Source: an uncultured Ruminococcus sp.
Lineage (GTDB): Bacteria > Bacillota > Clostridia > Oscillospirales > Acutalibacteraceae
NCBI GenBank assembly: GCA_910585865.1
Contig: CAJUGO010000003.1
Span: 107,919-171,918 of the forward strand
DNA: 64,000 nucleotides
Direction: 5' to 3'
This document shows, one piece after another, positions 44,494 to 53,862 of the stretch (position 1 is the first letter of the stretch; the number at the start of each line of letters is the position of its first letter). Position numbers and translations under genes: made by a program. The notes below the pieces were generated by a model. That model had not been told where the DNA came from. It ran no database searches and saw nothing but the letters and a program-made list of their open reading frames with translations.

Positions 44494-44546
44494 TAGTTTC
44501 CAAATAATTTTTTTAAAAAAAGAGGAAAATATTTTAAATTATTTTT

Positions 44547-44553
44547 TTCGACA
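44547..44553 (-). promoter_or_regulatory. Possible 0A box upstream of spo0A
   Basis: The minus strand carries TGTCGAA, the core of the Spo0A binding site, about 55 bases upstream of the spo0A -35 box. Autoregulation of spo0A through such boxes is known in Bacillus. The motif is short and may be chance. Confidence 0.4.
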
Positions 44554-44576
44554 GACAAAATCCCACAATATATTGG

Positions 44577-45593
44577 TTATTTCTTGTAATTTTCTACCAT
44601 ATTTTGAGAATATATGCCATACCCCTCATTAGGGTTGTTAACGAATACATGGGTTACAGCGCCTATTATTTTATTGTTTTGAATTATGGGACTTCCGCTC
44701 ATACCCTGTACTATGCCACCGCATTTTTTCATCAATCTTTTGTCTGTAATCTTTATAACAAAATTTTCATTAGATTTTTCACTTCTATTACAGATTTTTT
44801 TAATTTCAATATCATAGCTATCAACTTCATTATTATCTAATGTTGTATAAAGCTGTGCTTTACCGATTTTTATTTCATTTATTGCAGCAATTTCATACTT
44901 TTTACTTTTATTTTGGAAATTGTCATTTATTGTTCCAAAAATACCTATTTCACTGTTTTTTGTAAGTTTACCTATAGTATTATCAGAAAAATATCCGTTA
45001 AGACTTCCGGGTTTTCCTGTTATACTTTTACTAACGCCGCTAATATTTGCATGCACTACTTCGCCTTCAGCTAAAGGAAGAAGAGCAGATGTGTCATTAT
45101 CGCATATTCCGTGTCCTAATGCGGCAAAATAATTATTATCAGTATCATAATAAGTTATTGTTCCAATTCCTGCACAGCTGTCACGAACCCATGCACCAAT
45201 AAGATAAACGCCAACTGTATTTTTTACAGGATTTATTTTTTTATAAAGTTCTGCTCCGTTTCTTTGAATTTTTAAATTCAGAGTATTTCCGTTACTGTTT
45301 TCTGTAACGGTTTTTAAATCTTCATTGCAATTAATTTTATATCCGTTTGCTTCCTGAATAATATCACTTACTTGCAGACCTCCGCTTTTTGCCGGACAAA
45401 CATATTGTGTTCCGTCATAGTATTCTTCAAGATTAATGACTATTACTCCATTTGTATAAAATTTTACACCAAAGGATTCGCCTCCAAGGTAAACGCTTGT
45501 TTTATTTTCTTCAGCTTGATAAGTGATAGTGGTAGTTATAATTAAAATAATTCCTGTTAAGGCAACTGCTAATATTTTTTTCAATTTTTTCAA
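44577..45593 (-). CDS. spoIVB: SpoIVB serine peptidase (S55 family)
   Basis: The 338-residue protein has an N-terminal membrane or signal helix (residues 6-24), a PDZ-like domain (about 37-125) and the S55 peptidase domain. The catalytic triad can be placed at His 161 (AALGHGICD), Asp 284 (ITDKRL) and Ser 299 (GMSGSP). In B. subtilis SpoIVB is secreted by the forespore and cleaves SpoIVFA to release SpoIVFB. It starts with TTG 45593 after AAGGTGA. It lies 150 bases upstream of spo0A, which has its own promoter. Confidence 0.95.
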   Translation of the reverse strand: MKKLKKILAVALTGIILIITTTITYQAEENKTSVYLGGESFGVKFYTNGVIVINLEEYYDGTQYVCPAKSGGLQVSDIIQEANGYKINCNEDLKTVTENSNGNTLNLKIQRNGAELYKKINPVKNTVGVYLIGAWVRDSCAGIGTITYYDTDNNYFAALGHGICDNDTSALLPLAEGEVVHANISGVSKSITGKPGSLNGYFSDNTIGKLTKNSEIGIFGTINDNFQNKSKKYEIAAINEIKIGKAQLYTTLDNNEVDSYDIEIKKICNRSEKSNENFVIKITDKRLMKKCGGIVQGMSGSPIIQNNKIIGAVTHVFVNNPNEGYGIYSQNMVENYKK

Positions 45594-45768
45594 AAAATCA
45601 CCTTCTTTCCGTTGCCTTTATTATCTTTTGCATTTATAATATAAGATAAAACACGTTTAAAATTATTAAAAATAAACTTGGAATTTGAATTGCTGAAAGT
45701 TTAGTAATGTACTGAGTTTTTTCAAAAAATTTTCTTTAAATATATGTTTTTCAAAAATTGAGGTTATT

Positions 45769-48129
45769 ATGGCTGAATTAAAAACAGAACTTTCCGGTTT
45801 ATCATCTGATGAAGTAAAGCAGAGAATAAGCGAGGGAAAAACTAATGTCTCTGCAAACATTAAAACAAAATCTGTAAAAAGAATTTTTTACAGTAATATT
45901 TTTACGCTTTTCAATGCAATTAATTGTGTCTTGTTAATTGCATTGATTGTAGTGGGATCTTATAAAAACATCTTATTTATTGGTGTTGTTGCAGCAAATA
46001 TTGCTATTGGTATTTTCCAGGAAATACGATCAAAAATAAGCGTAGACAGATTAACAATTTTGTCTGAAAAAAAAGTAAATGTTTTGCGTGACGGAAAAAT
46101 TGTTGAAATTAGTAAAGAAGATATAGTTATAGATGATATTCTTATTTTAAACAGAGGAAGCCAGATTCCTGCCGATTGTGTAGTATATGAAGGTGAATGT
46201 AAGGTTAACGAAAGCCTTTTAACCGGTGAATCTGATTTAATTGTAAAAAATGTAAATGATCTGTTGCTTTCAGGAAGTTTTATTTCTGCAGGGAAGTGTT
46301 ATGCTAAAGTTACAAAAGTAGGTGCAGATTGCTATGCTGCAAAAATCAACAATGAAGCAAAATATATTAAAAAGGTTAATTCACAAATTTTAAAGTCATT
46401 TAATTTTATTATTAAACTTTGCACATTTATTATTTTTCCGATTGGTATTTTTTTCTTTATCAGACAATTTGGCCTTCCGGATGCAACTATTCAGACAGCT
46501 GTTGTAAGTACTGTCGCTGCACTCGTAGGAATGATTCCAAAGGGTATGATATTGCTTACAAGTTCAGTGCTTGCAGTTTCCATAATAAGACTCTCCCGAA
46601 AAAAAGTACTGGTACAACAAATGTATTGTATTGAAACACTTGCACGTGTTGATGTTTTGTGTCTTGACAAGACAGGTACTTTGACAACTGACAAAATGAA
46701 TGTGACAGAGATAATTTATTTTGATAGTGATGAAAGTGAAGTTAATACGGCATTAAGCTCAATAGTTAATGCAACTGATGAGTTTAATGCAACCATGATT
46801 GCGATTAAAAATTATGTTAAGAACAGTGAATTGCTTGACTGTGAAAAATTTATTAATTTTTCATCTGAAACAAAGTGGTCGGGCGGTGTTTTCAGCAATG
46901 AAAAGACTTACATAATCGGCGCGGCAGAATTTGTATTTAAAGATAAAAATAAATACAAAGATGTCTATAATGCAATTAATGAAGTCAGCCAAACCGTTCG
47001 TATACTTGCACTTGCATCAAGTGAACTTCCTGTAAAAGATAACAGTTTGCCGGATAATCTGCATCCAATGGCACTTGTTCTGATTAAAGATACATTACGC
47101 GAAAATGTGAATGAAACGATAGATTTCTTTAAAAAACAAGGCGTAATCTTAAAAGTGATTTCAGGCGACAGTATAAAAACTGTTCAGAATATAGCCTTTG
47201 ACACCGGAATTGACGGTGCTGAAAATGCTATAGATATGACTTTGGTTACAAGCGATGAACAGCTTGAAGAAGCAGCTGAAAAATATAACGTATTTGGCAG
47301 GGTAACTCCGGCGCAAAAGAAGAAGCTTGTAACTGCATTAAAAAAGCACGGTCATTCAGTTGCAATGACAGGAGATGGTGTAAATGATGTTCTTGCACTT
47401 AAAGAAGCAGACTGTTCTATAGCCATGGCATCAGGTAGCGATGCAGCGCGCAATGTTTCTCAGCTTGTTTTGGTAAATGATGATTTTGAGTCTATGCCGG
47501 AGGTTGTGGCTGAGGGCAGACGAACTATAAATAATCTTGAACGAAGCTCGGCACTTTATCTTGTAAAAACAATATATTCAATTGTGCTTTCAATTTTTTT
47601 CATCTTTTTTAGTATGGAATACCCATTTGAGCCTATTCAGCTTACACTTGTAGGTGCATTTACTGTTGCATTGCCATCGTTTGTACTTGCTTTACAGCCT
47701 AATAATAATATAATAAAAGGAAATTTTACTGTTAACATAATAGCCCGTTCCCTTCCTGCATCTTTCTGTGTTATAGCGAATATAATATTGCTTGCAATTA
47801 TAAGCGGTTTTGCAGGTGTTTCGTCCGAGGAGTTTTCTACAATATCTGTTTATCTGACGGCGTTGTCGTGTATGCTGCTTGTGGTTAGGCTCTCATTTCC
47901 TGTAAATATTATACGAACAGTTATGCTTGTATTCTGTATATGCGTATTTGTTCTGGGAAGTTTGCTTTTGGGAGATTTGTTCTCCCTTTGTAAGCTTTCA
48001 GTCAGGGGGGTAATTATTCTTTCGGCTTTTGCTGCAGGCACGGTTATTGTGTTTAATGTATTATATAATATTGCACAAAATTATATAAATAAATTCAAAA
48101 TTGATAGGAGCAAGCAAAATGATATATAA
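45769..48129 (+). CDS. Cation-translocating P-type ATPase
   Basis: The 786-residue protein has the complete P-type ATPase plan: two N-terminal helices, the actuator domain with TGES (152-155), the ion-site helix with IPKGM (256-260) and the phosphorylated Asp 300 in DKTGTLT. MTGDGVNDVLALKEADCSIAMA and six C-terminal helices follow. It lacks heavy-metal-binding N-terminal domains. The PKGM motif in place of the PEGL of Ca2+ pumps places it in the less studied CtpE/Exp7-like group, so the transported ion is uncertain. RBS TTGAGG precedes ATG 45769. Its end overlaps cysK by 11 bases. Confidence 0.9.
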   Translation: MAELKTELSGLSSDEVKQRISEGKTNVSANIKTKSVKRIFYSNIFTLFNAINCVLLIALIVVGSYKNILFIGVVAANIAIGIFQEIRSKISVDRLTILSEKKVNVLRDGKIVEISKEDIVIDDILILNRGSQIPADCVVYEGECKVNESLLTGESDLIVKNVNDLLLSGSFISAGKCYAKVTKVGADCYAAKINNEAKYIKKVNSQILKSFNFIIKLCTFIIFPIGIFFFIRQFGLPDATIQTAVVSTVAALVGMIPKGMILLTSSVLAVSIIRLSRKKVLVQQMYCIETLARVDVLCLDKTGTLTTDKMNVTEIIYFDSDESEVNTALSSIVNATDEFNATMIAIKNYVKNSELLDCEKFINFSSETKWSGGVFSNEKTYIIGAAEFVFKDKNKYKDVYNAINEVSQTVRILALASSELPVKDNSLPDNLHPMALVLIKDTLRENVNETIDFFKKQGVILKVISGDSIKTVQNIAFDTGIDGAENAIDMTLVTSDEQLEEAAEKYNVFGRVTPAQKKKLVTALKKHGHSVAMTGDGVNDVLALKEADCSIAMASGSDAARNVSQLVLVNDDFESMPEVVAEGRRTINNLERSSALYLVKTIYSIVLSIFFIFFSMEYPFEPIQLTLVGAFTVALPSFVLALQPNNNIIKGNFTVNIIARSLPASFCVIANIILLAIISGFAGVSSEEFSTISVYLTALSCMLLVVRLSFPVNIIRTVMLVFCICVFVLGSLLLGDLFSLCKLSVRGVIILSAFAAGTVIVFNVLYNIAQNYINKFKIDRSKQNDI

Positions 48130-49051
48130 TAATGTTCTTGATGCTGTGGGGCATACGCCTATTATAAGACTTAATAATATGACCGATAGAAACAGTGCAG
48201 AAATCCTTGTGAAATTTGAAGGACTTAATGTAGGAGGTTCGATAAAAACGCGCACTGCATATAATATGATTTGTCAGGCTGAAAAAGACGGGTTAATAAA
48301 CAAGGATACTGTTATTGTAGAGCCGACAAGCGGCAACCAAGGAATAGGTCTTGCTCTTGTTGGAGCAGTAAAAGGTTATAAAACCATAATAGTAATGCCG
48401 GATTCTGTAAGTGAAGAGAGAAGAAAGCTTGTTAAGCATTACGGTGCCGAGGTTATTCTTATACACGACAGCGGAAATATTGGAAAATGCATTGATGAGT
48501 GTTTGCAGACTGCGTTAAAAATGGCTGAGGAAAATCCTAATGTTTTTGTACCTCAGCAGTTTGAAAACAAAAATAATCCTTGTGCGCACCGTCACCACAC
48601 TGCTCTTGAGATAATGGAGCAGGTTGGACGCCCAATTGACGGTTTTTGTTCGGGAGTCGGTACAGGCGGAACAATTACCGGAATAGGAGAAGTACTAAAA
48701 GCCCAGTATCCTGAAATAAAAATATGGGCTGTTGAGCCTGAGAATGCTGCTATTCTGTCGGGCGGTACAATCGGCACTCATTTGCAGATGGGGATAGGCG
48801 ACGGCGTTATTCCAAAAGTACTTAATACATCAATATACGAAAACATATGCATAATTACGGACGAAGAGGCAATTAAGACATCAAAAGACCTTGCCAGAAA
48901 AGAGGGATTAATGTGCGGGATTTCCAGTGGTACAAATGTTGCGGCCGCAATTAAGCTTGCTAAGCAGCTTGGTAAAGGAAAAACAGTTGTTACTGTACTT
49001 CCTGATACAGCTGAAAGATATTTTTCTACTCCTCTTTTTGAAAATGAATAA
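48119..49051 (+). CDS. cysK: Cysteine synthase (O-acetylserine sulfhydrylase)
   Basis: The 310-residue PLP enzyme has the lysine K43 in GGSIKTRTAYNM, the substrate loop PTSGNQGIG (69-77), GTGGTITGIGE near residue 182 and CGISSGTNVAAA near 265. It makes cysteine from O-acetylserine and sulfide. Cys and cystathionine-beta synthases share this fold, but the length and lack of extra domains fit CysK. ATG 48119 has AGGAG at nine bases and overlaps the P-type ATPase gene. No cysE is adjacent. Confidence 0.93.
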   Translation: MIYNNVLDAVGHTPIIRLNNMTDRNSAEILVKFEGLNVGGSIKTRTAYNMICQAEKDGLINKDTVIVEPTSGNQGIGLALVGAVKGYKTIIVMPDSVSEERRKLVKHYGAEVILIHDSGNIGKCIDECLQTALKMAEENPNVFVPQQFENKNNPCAHRHHTALEIMEQVGRPIDGFCSGVGTGGTITGIGEVLKAQYPEIKIWAVEPENAAILSGGTIGTHLQMGIGDGVIPKVLNTSIYENICIITDEEAIKTSKDLARKEGLMCGISSGTNVAAAIKLAKQLGKGKTVVTVLPDTAERYFSTPLFENE

Positions 49052-49081
49052 CTAATATAAAAAAACAAAGGATTGTCACAA

Positions 49082-50395
49082 TTGAAGATACAGTTGTCAG
49101 ATGGTGTTAAGGTTATAATTTCTAAACTTAATAATTATGGTTTTGAAGCTTTTGCAGTCGGCGGCTGTGTACGCGATTGTGTCATCGGACTTGTTCCTCA
49201 TGATTGGGATGTATGTACTAATGCACAACCTGAACAGATTAAACATTGCTTTAAAGACTTTGAAACCTTTGATTCAGGTATAAAGCATGGTACCATTTCG
49301 GTGATTTATAAAAGAGCGATTTATGAAATTACAACATACAGAATTGACGGTGAATATCTCGACAGTCGTCACCCGGAAAGTGTAGAGTTTACCAATGATA
49401 TAACCAAAGATCTTGCCAGACGTGATTTTACTGTTAATGCAATGGCTTATAATGAAGAAAAAGGGTTGGTTGATCCATTCGGTGGTATACATGATGTCAG
49501 CAGAAAAATAATAAAATGTGTTGGTGATTCTGATAAACGTTTTGATGAAGATGCGCTAAGAATTTTGCGTGCTCTTCGTTTTGCATCAGTTTACGGATTT
49601 TCGATTGATAATAAAACATCCGATTCTGTCAAAAATAAATCTTATTTACTTGGAAATATTGCCTATGAGAGAATTGCGGCTGAGTTTAACAGATTATTAT
49701 GCGGTAAAAATGTTGAGAAAATATTAAACGGGTATAAAGAAGTATTTTCAGTTTTTATTCCCGAGTTTAAACCTATGTTTAATTTTAAGCAGCTGAACGT
49801 ACATAGCAATGAGGATTTATGGCATCAAACAACGGCTTTAGTTAAACTAGTTGAAAAAGATCCTTTGTTAAGGGTTGCAATGCTTCTGCATGATATTGGT
49901 AAACCTGAATCATGCCCTGACGGCTACTGTAAATATTATAATTATACAAAGCTGAGTGCAGAAATTGCAGAAAGAATTTTGCTCAGATTGAGATATTCAA
50001 AAAACTTTGTAGATGATTGTCTTAAGCTTATTGAGTATCAGGATGTAAGGCTATATGATAGTAAAAAAAATCTTAAAAGGGTAATGAATATTGTTGGTGT
50101 TGATAATACAAGAAGGTTGATAAAAATTCAGCAAGCAATTAATTCATTGTTGTATTTTAAACAAGATGAAAAGTTTATGACGGCACAGAGACAGCTTGAA
50201 GAAATTATCAACGGAGATGAATGCTTTAAGCTAAGTCATCTTGCTGTTAACGGAAAAGACATTATTAATTTAGGAATTAAAGAGGGAAAAGCCGTAGGTG
50301 AAATTTTAAACGTATTAATAAATAAGGTAATTGATGAAGAATTGCCAAATACAAAAAACATTTTGCTTGAAGCAGCAAAAAAACTGATATTTTAG
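49082..50395 (+). CDS. cca: CCA tRNA nucleotidyltransferase with HD domain
   Basis: The 437-residue protein has the class II nucleotidyltransferase head: AVGGCVRDCVIGLVPHDWDV (metal-binding D-x-D), then RRDFTVNAMAYN near residue 122 and EDALRILRALRFA near 158. A C-terminal HD domain reads MLLHDIGKPESC near residue 270. It adds or repairs the CCA end of tRNA. The TTG start at 49082 has AAAGGA nine bases upstream; TTG 49073 is too close to it. A hairpin terminator follows. Confidence 0.93.
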   Translation: MKIQLSDGVKVIISKLNNYGFEAFAVGGCVRDCVIGLVPHDWDVCTNAQPEQIKHCFKDFETFDSGIKHGTISVIYKRAIYEITTYRIDGEYLDSRHPESVEFTNDITKDLARRDFTVNAMAYNEEKGLVDPFGGIHDVSRKIIKCVGDSDKRFDEDALRILRALRFASVYGFSIDNKTSDSVKNKSYLLGNIAYERIAAEFNRLLCGKNVEKILNGYKEVFSVFIPEFKPMFNFKQLNVHSNEDLWHQTTALVKLVEKDPLLRVAMLLHDIGKPESCPDGYCKYYNYTKLSAEIAERILLRLRYSKNFVDDCLKLIEYQDVRLYDSKKNLKRVMNIVGVDNTRRLIKIQQAINSLLYFKQDEKFMTAQRQLEEIINGDECFKLSHLAVNGKDIINLGIKEGKAVGEILNVLINKVIDEELPNTKNILLEAAKKLIF

Positions 50396-50410
50396 TTATA
50401 TAAAAATATA

Positions 50411-50446
50411 AGCAGTCTGAAAATAACATCAGACTGCTTTCACTTT
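50411..50446. terminator. Bidirectional terminator between cca and malic enzyme
   Basis: AGCAGTCTGA (50411-50420) and TCAGACTGCT (50429-50438) form a perfect ten-base stem. TTCACTTTT follows on the plus strand and TATATTTTTATA on the minus strand. Confidence 0.85.
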
Positions 50447-50459
50447 TAATATTCATGAT

Positions 50460-51632
50460 TTATATTCTTGCAACACCTGTCTTAATGGCAGCATTTTTTA
50501 CAGCCTCAGCAACAGTTTTTCCAATTCTTTTGTCAAAAGCTTCGGGAAGAATATAATCTGGATTTAATTCTTCATCACTTACAAGTGAAGCGATAGCAAA
50601 TGAAGCGGCAACCTTCATTTCTTCGTTTATATCGCTTGCTCTGCAATCGAGTGCACCTCTGAAAATACCCGGAAAGGCAAGTACGTTGTTAATCTGATTT
50701 GGAAAGTCACTTCTGCCTGTTCCGACAACGGCTGCTCCCGCTTTTTTTGCAAGGTCAGGCATAATTTCGGGAGTAGGATTTGCCATAGCAAAAAGTATTG
50801 GGTTTTCAGCCATAGATTTAACCATATCTTCTCTTACACATCCTGCTGCTGAAATACCTAAAAATACATCGGCATTTTTCATGGCATCTCCAAGTGACCC
50901 GGTCATATGTTCAAGGTTTGTGATTTCTGCCATTTCTTTTTTGACAGTATTAAGACGTTCATCGCCTTTACATATTATTCCCTTGCTGTCACAAAGAGTT
51001 ATATTTTTAACGCCCATATTAAGCAAATGTTTAGCAATTGCAATACCTGCTGCACCTGCTCCGTTCATGACAACCTTGATGTCCTCAAATCTTTTGTTTA
51101 CAAGCTTAAGTGCATTAATCAAACCTGCGGCAACAATAACAGCAGTTCCATGCTGATCATCATGGAAGATCGGAATATCACACTTTTCCTTGAGTTTCTT
51201 TTCTATCTCAAAACAACGTGGAGCAGAAATGTCTTCAAGGTTTATGCCTCCAAATGAACCGCTTATAAGATAAATTGTGTTAACAATTTCGTCAACATCT
51301 TTGCTTCTTACGCATATAGGGAATGCATCTACATCGCCAAATTCTTTAAATAATGCGCATTTACCTTCCATAACAGGCATTCCGGCTTCAGGACCTATGT
51401 CGCCAAGACCGAGCACCGCCGTGCCGTCAGTAACAACTGCAACAAGATTATTTCTTCTTGTAAGCTCAAATGATTTGTCATAATTATTCTGTATTTCCAG
51501 ACAAGGCTCTGCAACACCCGGAGTGTAGGCAAGTGACAAGTCTTCAGAGGTAGAAATCGGTACCCTTGAAATTACTTCAATCTTACCGTTCCAGTCATAA
51601 TGCTTGTTGAGTGATTCTTTTCTGATATCCAT
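50460..51632 (-). CDS. NAD(P)-dependent malic enzyme
   Basis: The 390-residue enzyme has LAYTPGVAEPC with the catalytic Tyr near residue 36, then TDGTAVLGLGDIGPEAGMPVMEGKC (shortened in sense) with the catalytic Lys. FHDDQHGTAVI supplies metal-binding Asp residues, and the Rossmann motif is GAGAAGIAIA near 190. It decarboxylates malate to pyruvate and CO2. The length fits the short bacterial malic enzymes without phosphotransacetylase domain. The start at 51632 follows AAAGGAG. It has its own promoter and is divergent from rnpB. Confidence 0.94.
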   Translation of the reverse strand: MDIRKESLNKHYDWNGKIEVISRVPISTSEDLSLAYTPGVAEPCLEIQNNYDKSFELTRRNNLVAVVTDGTAVLGLGDIGPEAGMPVMEGKCALFKEFGDVDAFPICVRSKDVDEIVNTIYLISGSFGGINLEDISAPRCFEIEKKLKEKCDIPIFHDDQHGTAVIVAAGLINALKLVNKRFEDIKVVMNGAGAAGIAIAKHLLNMGVKNITLCDSKGIICKGDERLNTVKKEMAEITNLEHMTGSLGDAMKNADVFLGISAAGCVREDMVKSMAENPILFAMANPTPEIMPDLAKKAGAAVVGTGRSDFPNQINNVLAFPGIFRGALDCRASDINEEMKVAASFAIASLVSDEELNPDYILPEAFDKRIGKTVAEAVKNAAIKTGVARI

Positions 51633-51663
51633 AAATATACTCCTTTTTTACAAATCTCTCCTT

Positions 51664-51692
51664 ATTATAAACCTAAATATTTATTATATCAA
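51664..51692 (-). promoter_or_regulatory. Promoter of the malic enzyme gene
   Basis: On the minus strand TTGATA, a 17-base spacer and TATAAT (51669-51664) stand about 30 bases before the start codon. It is a near-consensus sigma-A promoter, back to back with that of rnpB. Confidence 0.85.
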
Positions 51693-51712
51693 GTAAAAAT
51701 GATTAATTTCAT

Positions 51713-51741
51713 TTGACTTTTGACTTAATTTGCATTATTAT
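51713..51741 (+). promoter_or_regulatory. rnpB: Promoter of rnpB
   Basis: TTGACT (51713-51718), a 17-base spacer and TATTAT (51736-51741) place the start at about 51748, which coincides with the first base of helix P1. Confidence 0.72.
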
Positions 51742-51746
51742 AATTA

Positions 51747-52095
51747 GGTGAGTGCATTGAGCAGCCGCGAGCAAAATCCGAAAGGGTTTGTGCGAGGAAA
51801 GTCCGGGCTTCACAGAGCAAAAATAACGGCTAACGGCCGCCGGAGGCGACTCCAGGGATAGTGCAACAGAAAATAACCGCCAAAATTATTTGGTAAGGAT
51901 GGAAAGGTGAGGTAAGAGCTCACCGGAGGGTGGGAGACCACTCTGCCGTGTAAACCCTATTTGAAGCAACACCGTGGTAGGACATTATGCGCTTGCTCGG
52001 CGCGTCCTTAGGAGGTGGCATCGAGCAGTTTCGGCAACGGACTGCCAAGATAGATGGCTGTTCACGACAGAACCCGGCTTATAGATGCAGTCACA
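51747..52095 (+). ncRNA. rnpB: RNase P RNA, class A
   Basis: The catalytic RNA of RNase P, which removes 5' leaders from tRNA precursors. Conserved regions are clear: GAGGAAAGTCCGGGCTTC near 51813, GGTAAGAGCTCACCGG near 51912 and ACAGAACCCGGCTTAT near 52067. Helix P1 is formed by GTGAGTGCAT (about 51748) and ATGCAGTCAC (52085-52094). The arrangement of P10-P12 is that of class A and not of the Bacillus class B. The downstream end is set by P1, and no obvious terminator hairpin was found directly after it. Confidence 0.96.
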
Positions 52096-52107
52096 CAAAG
52101 ACGCCTG

Positions 52108-52257
52108 ATGATTACTAATACTGAATATTATTTTAAGAACAGATTTATCTTAGCGCATAATGAGCAGTTTATTGCTTATATAAGTTTAATTGCGGTGCTT
52201 ATTATGCCTGCTATAGTTTTAATCGTGTATATTATCTGTTTTTTAAATTGTATTTAG
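52108..52257 (+). CDS. Possible small single-pass membrane protein
   Basis: A 49-codon frame just after rnpB would encode a polar N-terminus and one hydrophobic helix (AYISLIAVLIMPAIVLIVYI). There is no good ribosome binding site before ATG 52108. It is listed because the helix is well formed, but it may be chance in A+T-rich DNA. Otherwise the 177-base gap shows nothing. Confidence 0.2.
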   Translation: MITNTEYYFKNRFILAHNEQFIAYISLIAVLIMPAIVLIVYIICFLNCI

Positions 52258-52272
52258 TATCATTAGGCGTTT

Positions 52273-53862
52273 TTATTTGTTGGATTTTTCTATTATTTTC
52301 TCAGCACATTTTATTCCGTCAACGGCGGCTGAAATAATCCCGCCTGCATAGCCTGCGCCTTCACCGCAAGGATATAAGCCTTTAACTGCAACGCTTTGCA
52401 GTGTATCATTCCTCAAAATCCTGATAGGGGACGAACTTCTTGTTTCTACGGCAGTCAGTATGGCATCTCCATCATCAAAGCCTTTAAGTTTTTGTCCCAT
52501 AGTTATGATACCCTGCTTCATTGATTTACATAGATACTCTGGTAAAAACGAATTTATATTGCTGAGAGTATGGTAAGGACCGATGCTTGGAATAACATTG
52601 CCAAATGATGTGCTTTTTTTATTGTTTAAAAAGTCATCAACGCGCTGAACAGGAGCTGAGTAGTTCTCTCCGCCGGCGATAAATGCCTTTTGCTCAATAT
52701 TTCTTTGAAAGTACATTCCTGAAAGAGGATTTTCTGAGTTAAAATCTTTTTGAGAAACACCTACAAGTAAAGCCGCATTAGAGTTAATTTCATTTCTTGC
52801 AAATTCGCTCATGCCATTGGTGCAGAGCATTCCTTTTTCACTTGATGCGTTTACAACTTTGCCTCCCGGACACATACAAAATGTATATACTCCGCGTCCG
52901 TTGTCAAGATGGGCATTCATCTTATAATTAGCAGCGCCAAGGCGTTTGCTGCCTGCAAAGCGACCATATTGTGATTTGTCAATTTCTTCTCTTAGATGTT
53001 CAATTCTTACACCGGCAGAAAACGGCTTGGATTCAATCGGAAGTTTTAAATTATAGAGCATTTCAAATGTATCTCTTGCACTGTGACCAATTGCAAGAAT
53101 AATATTATCAGCTTCAATGATTTCATTTTTACCGTTTTTCTCCACAGTAATCGAATTTATTTTGTTTTCATATATATTAATTCCAGTCAGCTTTGTTTCG
53201 AACATAACAGTACCGCCAAGAGCTGCAATTTCTTTTCTGATGTTTTTTACAGTGACTTTAAGTTTGTCCGTGCCGATATGAGGTTTAGCATCATACAAAA
53301 TTTCATCAGGAGCGCCGTGTCTGACAAATTCTTCAAGAACCTTGCGCTGTCTCATGTCCTTTGTACCAGTATTCAGCTTGCCGTCAGAAAAAGTTCCGGC
53401 GCCGCCTTCTCCAAACTGCACATTTGAAGAAGTATTCAGTCTGCCGCTTGTCCAAAAATCATTGACATCCTTTGTGCGGCTGTCAACATCACGGCCTCGC
53501 TCAATCACAATCGGTTTTGCTCCGCTTTGCGCAAGTATTAATGCAGCAAACAATCCTGCGGGACCCATGCCTACGATAACAGGAGATGTATTTCCGTTAT
53601 ATTTTTTTAAATCATAGCGGTATTTTTTAACGATTGAAGCATTTTTACATATTCGGCATATCCTTTCTTCATTACCGTTAACTTCCACATCAATTGATGC
53701 AAGAAAAAATATATTATTTTTTTTTCGCGCATCTACCGAGCGGCGGAATATAAAGCAGTTTTTAATTGATTTTTGCTCAATTCTGAGTTCCTTGGCAACT
53801 GTCTTTTTAACAGTACTGTCATCATAATTTAAATCAAGATGAATATTATTTACTCTTATCAT
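52273..53862 (-). CDS. FAD-dependent dehydrogenase (COG2509-like)
   Basis: The 529-residue cytoplasmic flavoprotein has a small N-terminal domain of about 90 residues and the FAD motif PVIVGMGPAGLFAALILAQSG. QFGEGGAGTFSDGKLNTG follows near residue 150, then AIGHSARDTFEML and CPGGKVVNASSE. The end has GLYPCGEGAGYAGGI, which contacts FAD. This is the family of uncharacterised FAD-dependent dehydrogenases common in Firmicutes; the substrate is unknown. The start codon overlaps the end of the next (upstream) gene by four bases, so the two flavoproteins are co-translated. Confidence 0.88.
   Translation of the reverse strand: MIRVNNIHLDLNYDDSTVKKTVAKELRIEQKSIKNCFIFRRSVDARKKNNIFFLASIDVEVNGNEERICRICKNASIVKKYRYDLKKYNGNTSPVIVGMGPAGLFAALILAQSGAKPIVIERGRDVDSRTKDVNDFWTSGRLNTSSNVQFGEGGAGTFSDGKLNTGTKDMRQRKVLEEFVRHGAPDEILYDAKPHIGTDKLKVTVKNIRKEIAALGGTVMFETKLTGINIYENKINSITVEKNGKNEIIEADNIILAIGHSARDTFEMLYNLKLPIESKPFSAGVRIEHLREEIDKSQYGRFAGSKRLGAANYKMNAHLDNGRGVYTFCMCPGGKVVNASSEKGMLCTNGMSEFARNEINSNAALLVGVSQKDFNSENPLSGMYFQRNIEQKAFIAGGENYSAPVQRVDDFLNNKKSTSFGNVIPSIGPYHTLSNINSFLPEYLCKSMKQGIITMGQKLKGFDDGDAILTAVETRSSSPIRILRNDTLQSVAVKGLYPCGEGAGYAGGIISAAVDGIKCAEKIIEKSNK

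Noticed and set aside
52054..52107. Start of a 67-codon frame within the 3' end of rnpB
   Set aside because: The first codons lie in conserved RNase P RNA sequence. Only the later ATG at 52108 was kept, with very low confidence.
53083..53617. Plus-strand frames of 90-115 codons opposite the FAD dehydrogenase gene
   Set aside because: They are mirror frames of a conserved flavoprotein gene, with no ribosome site.
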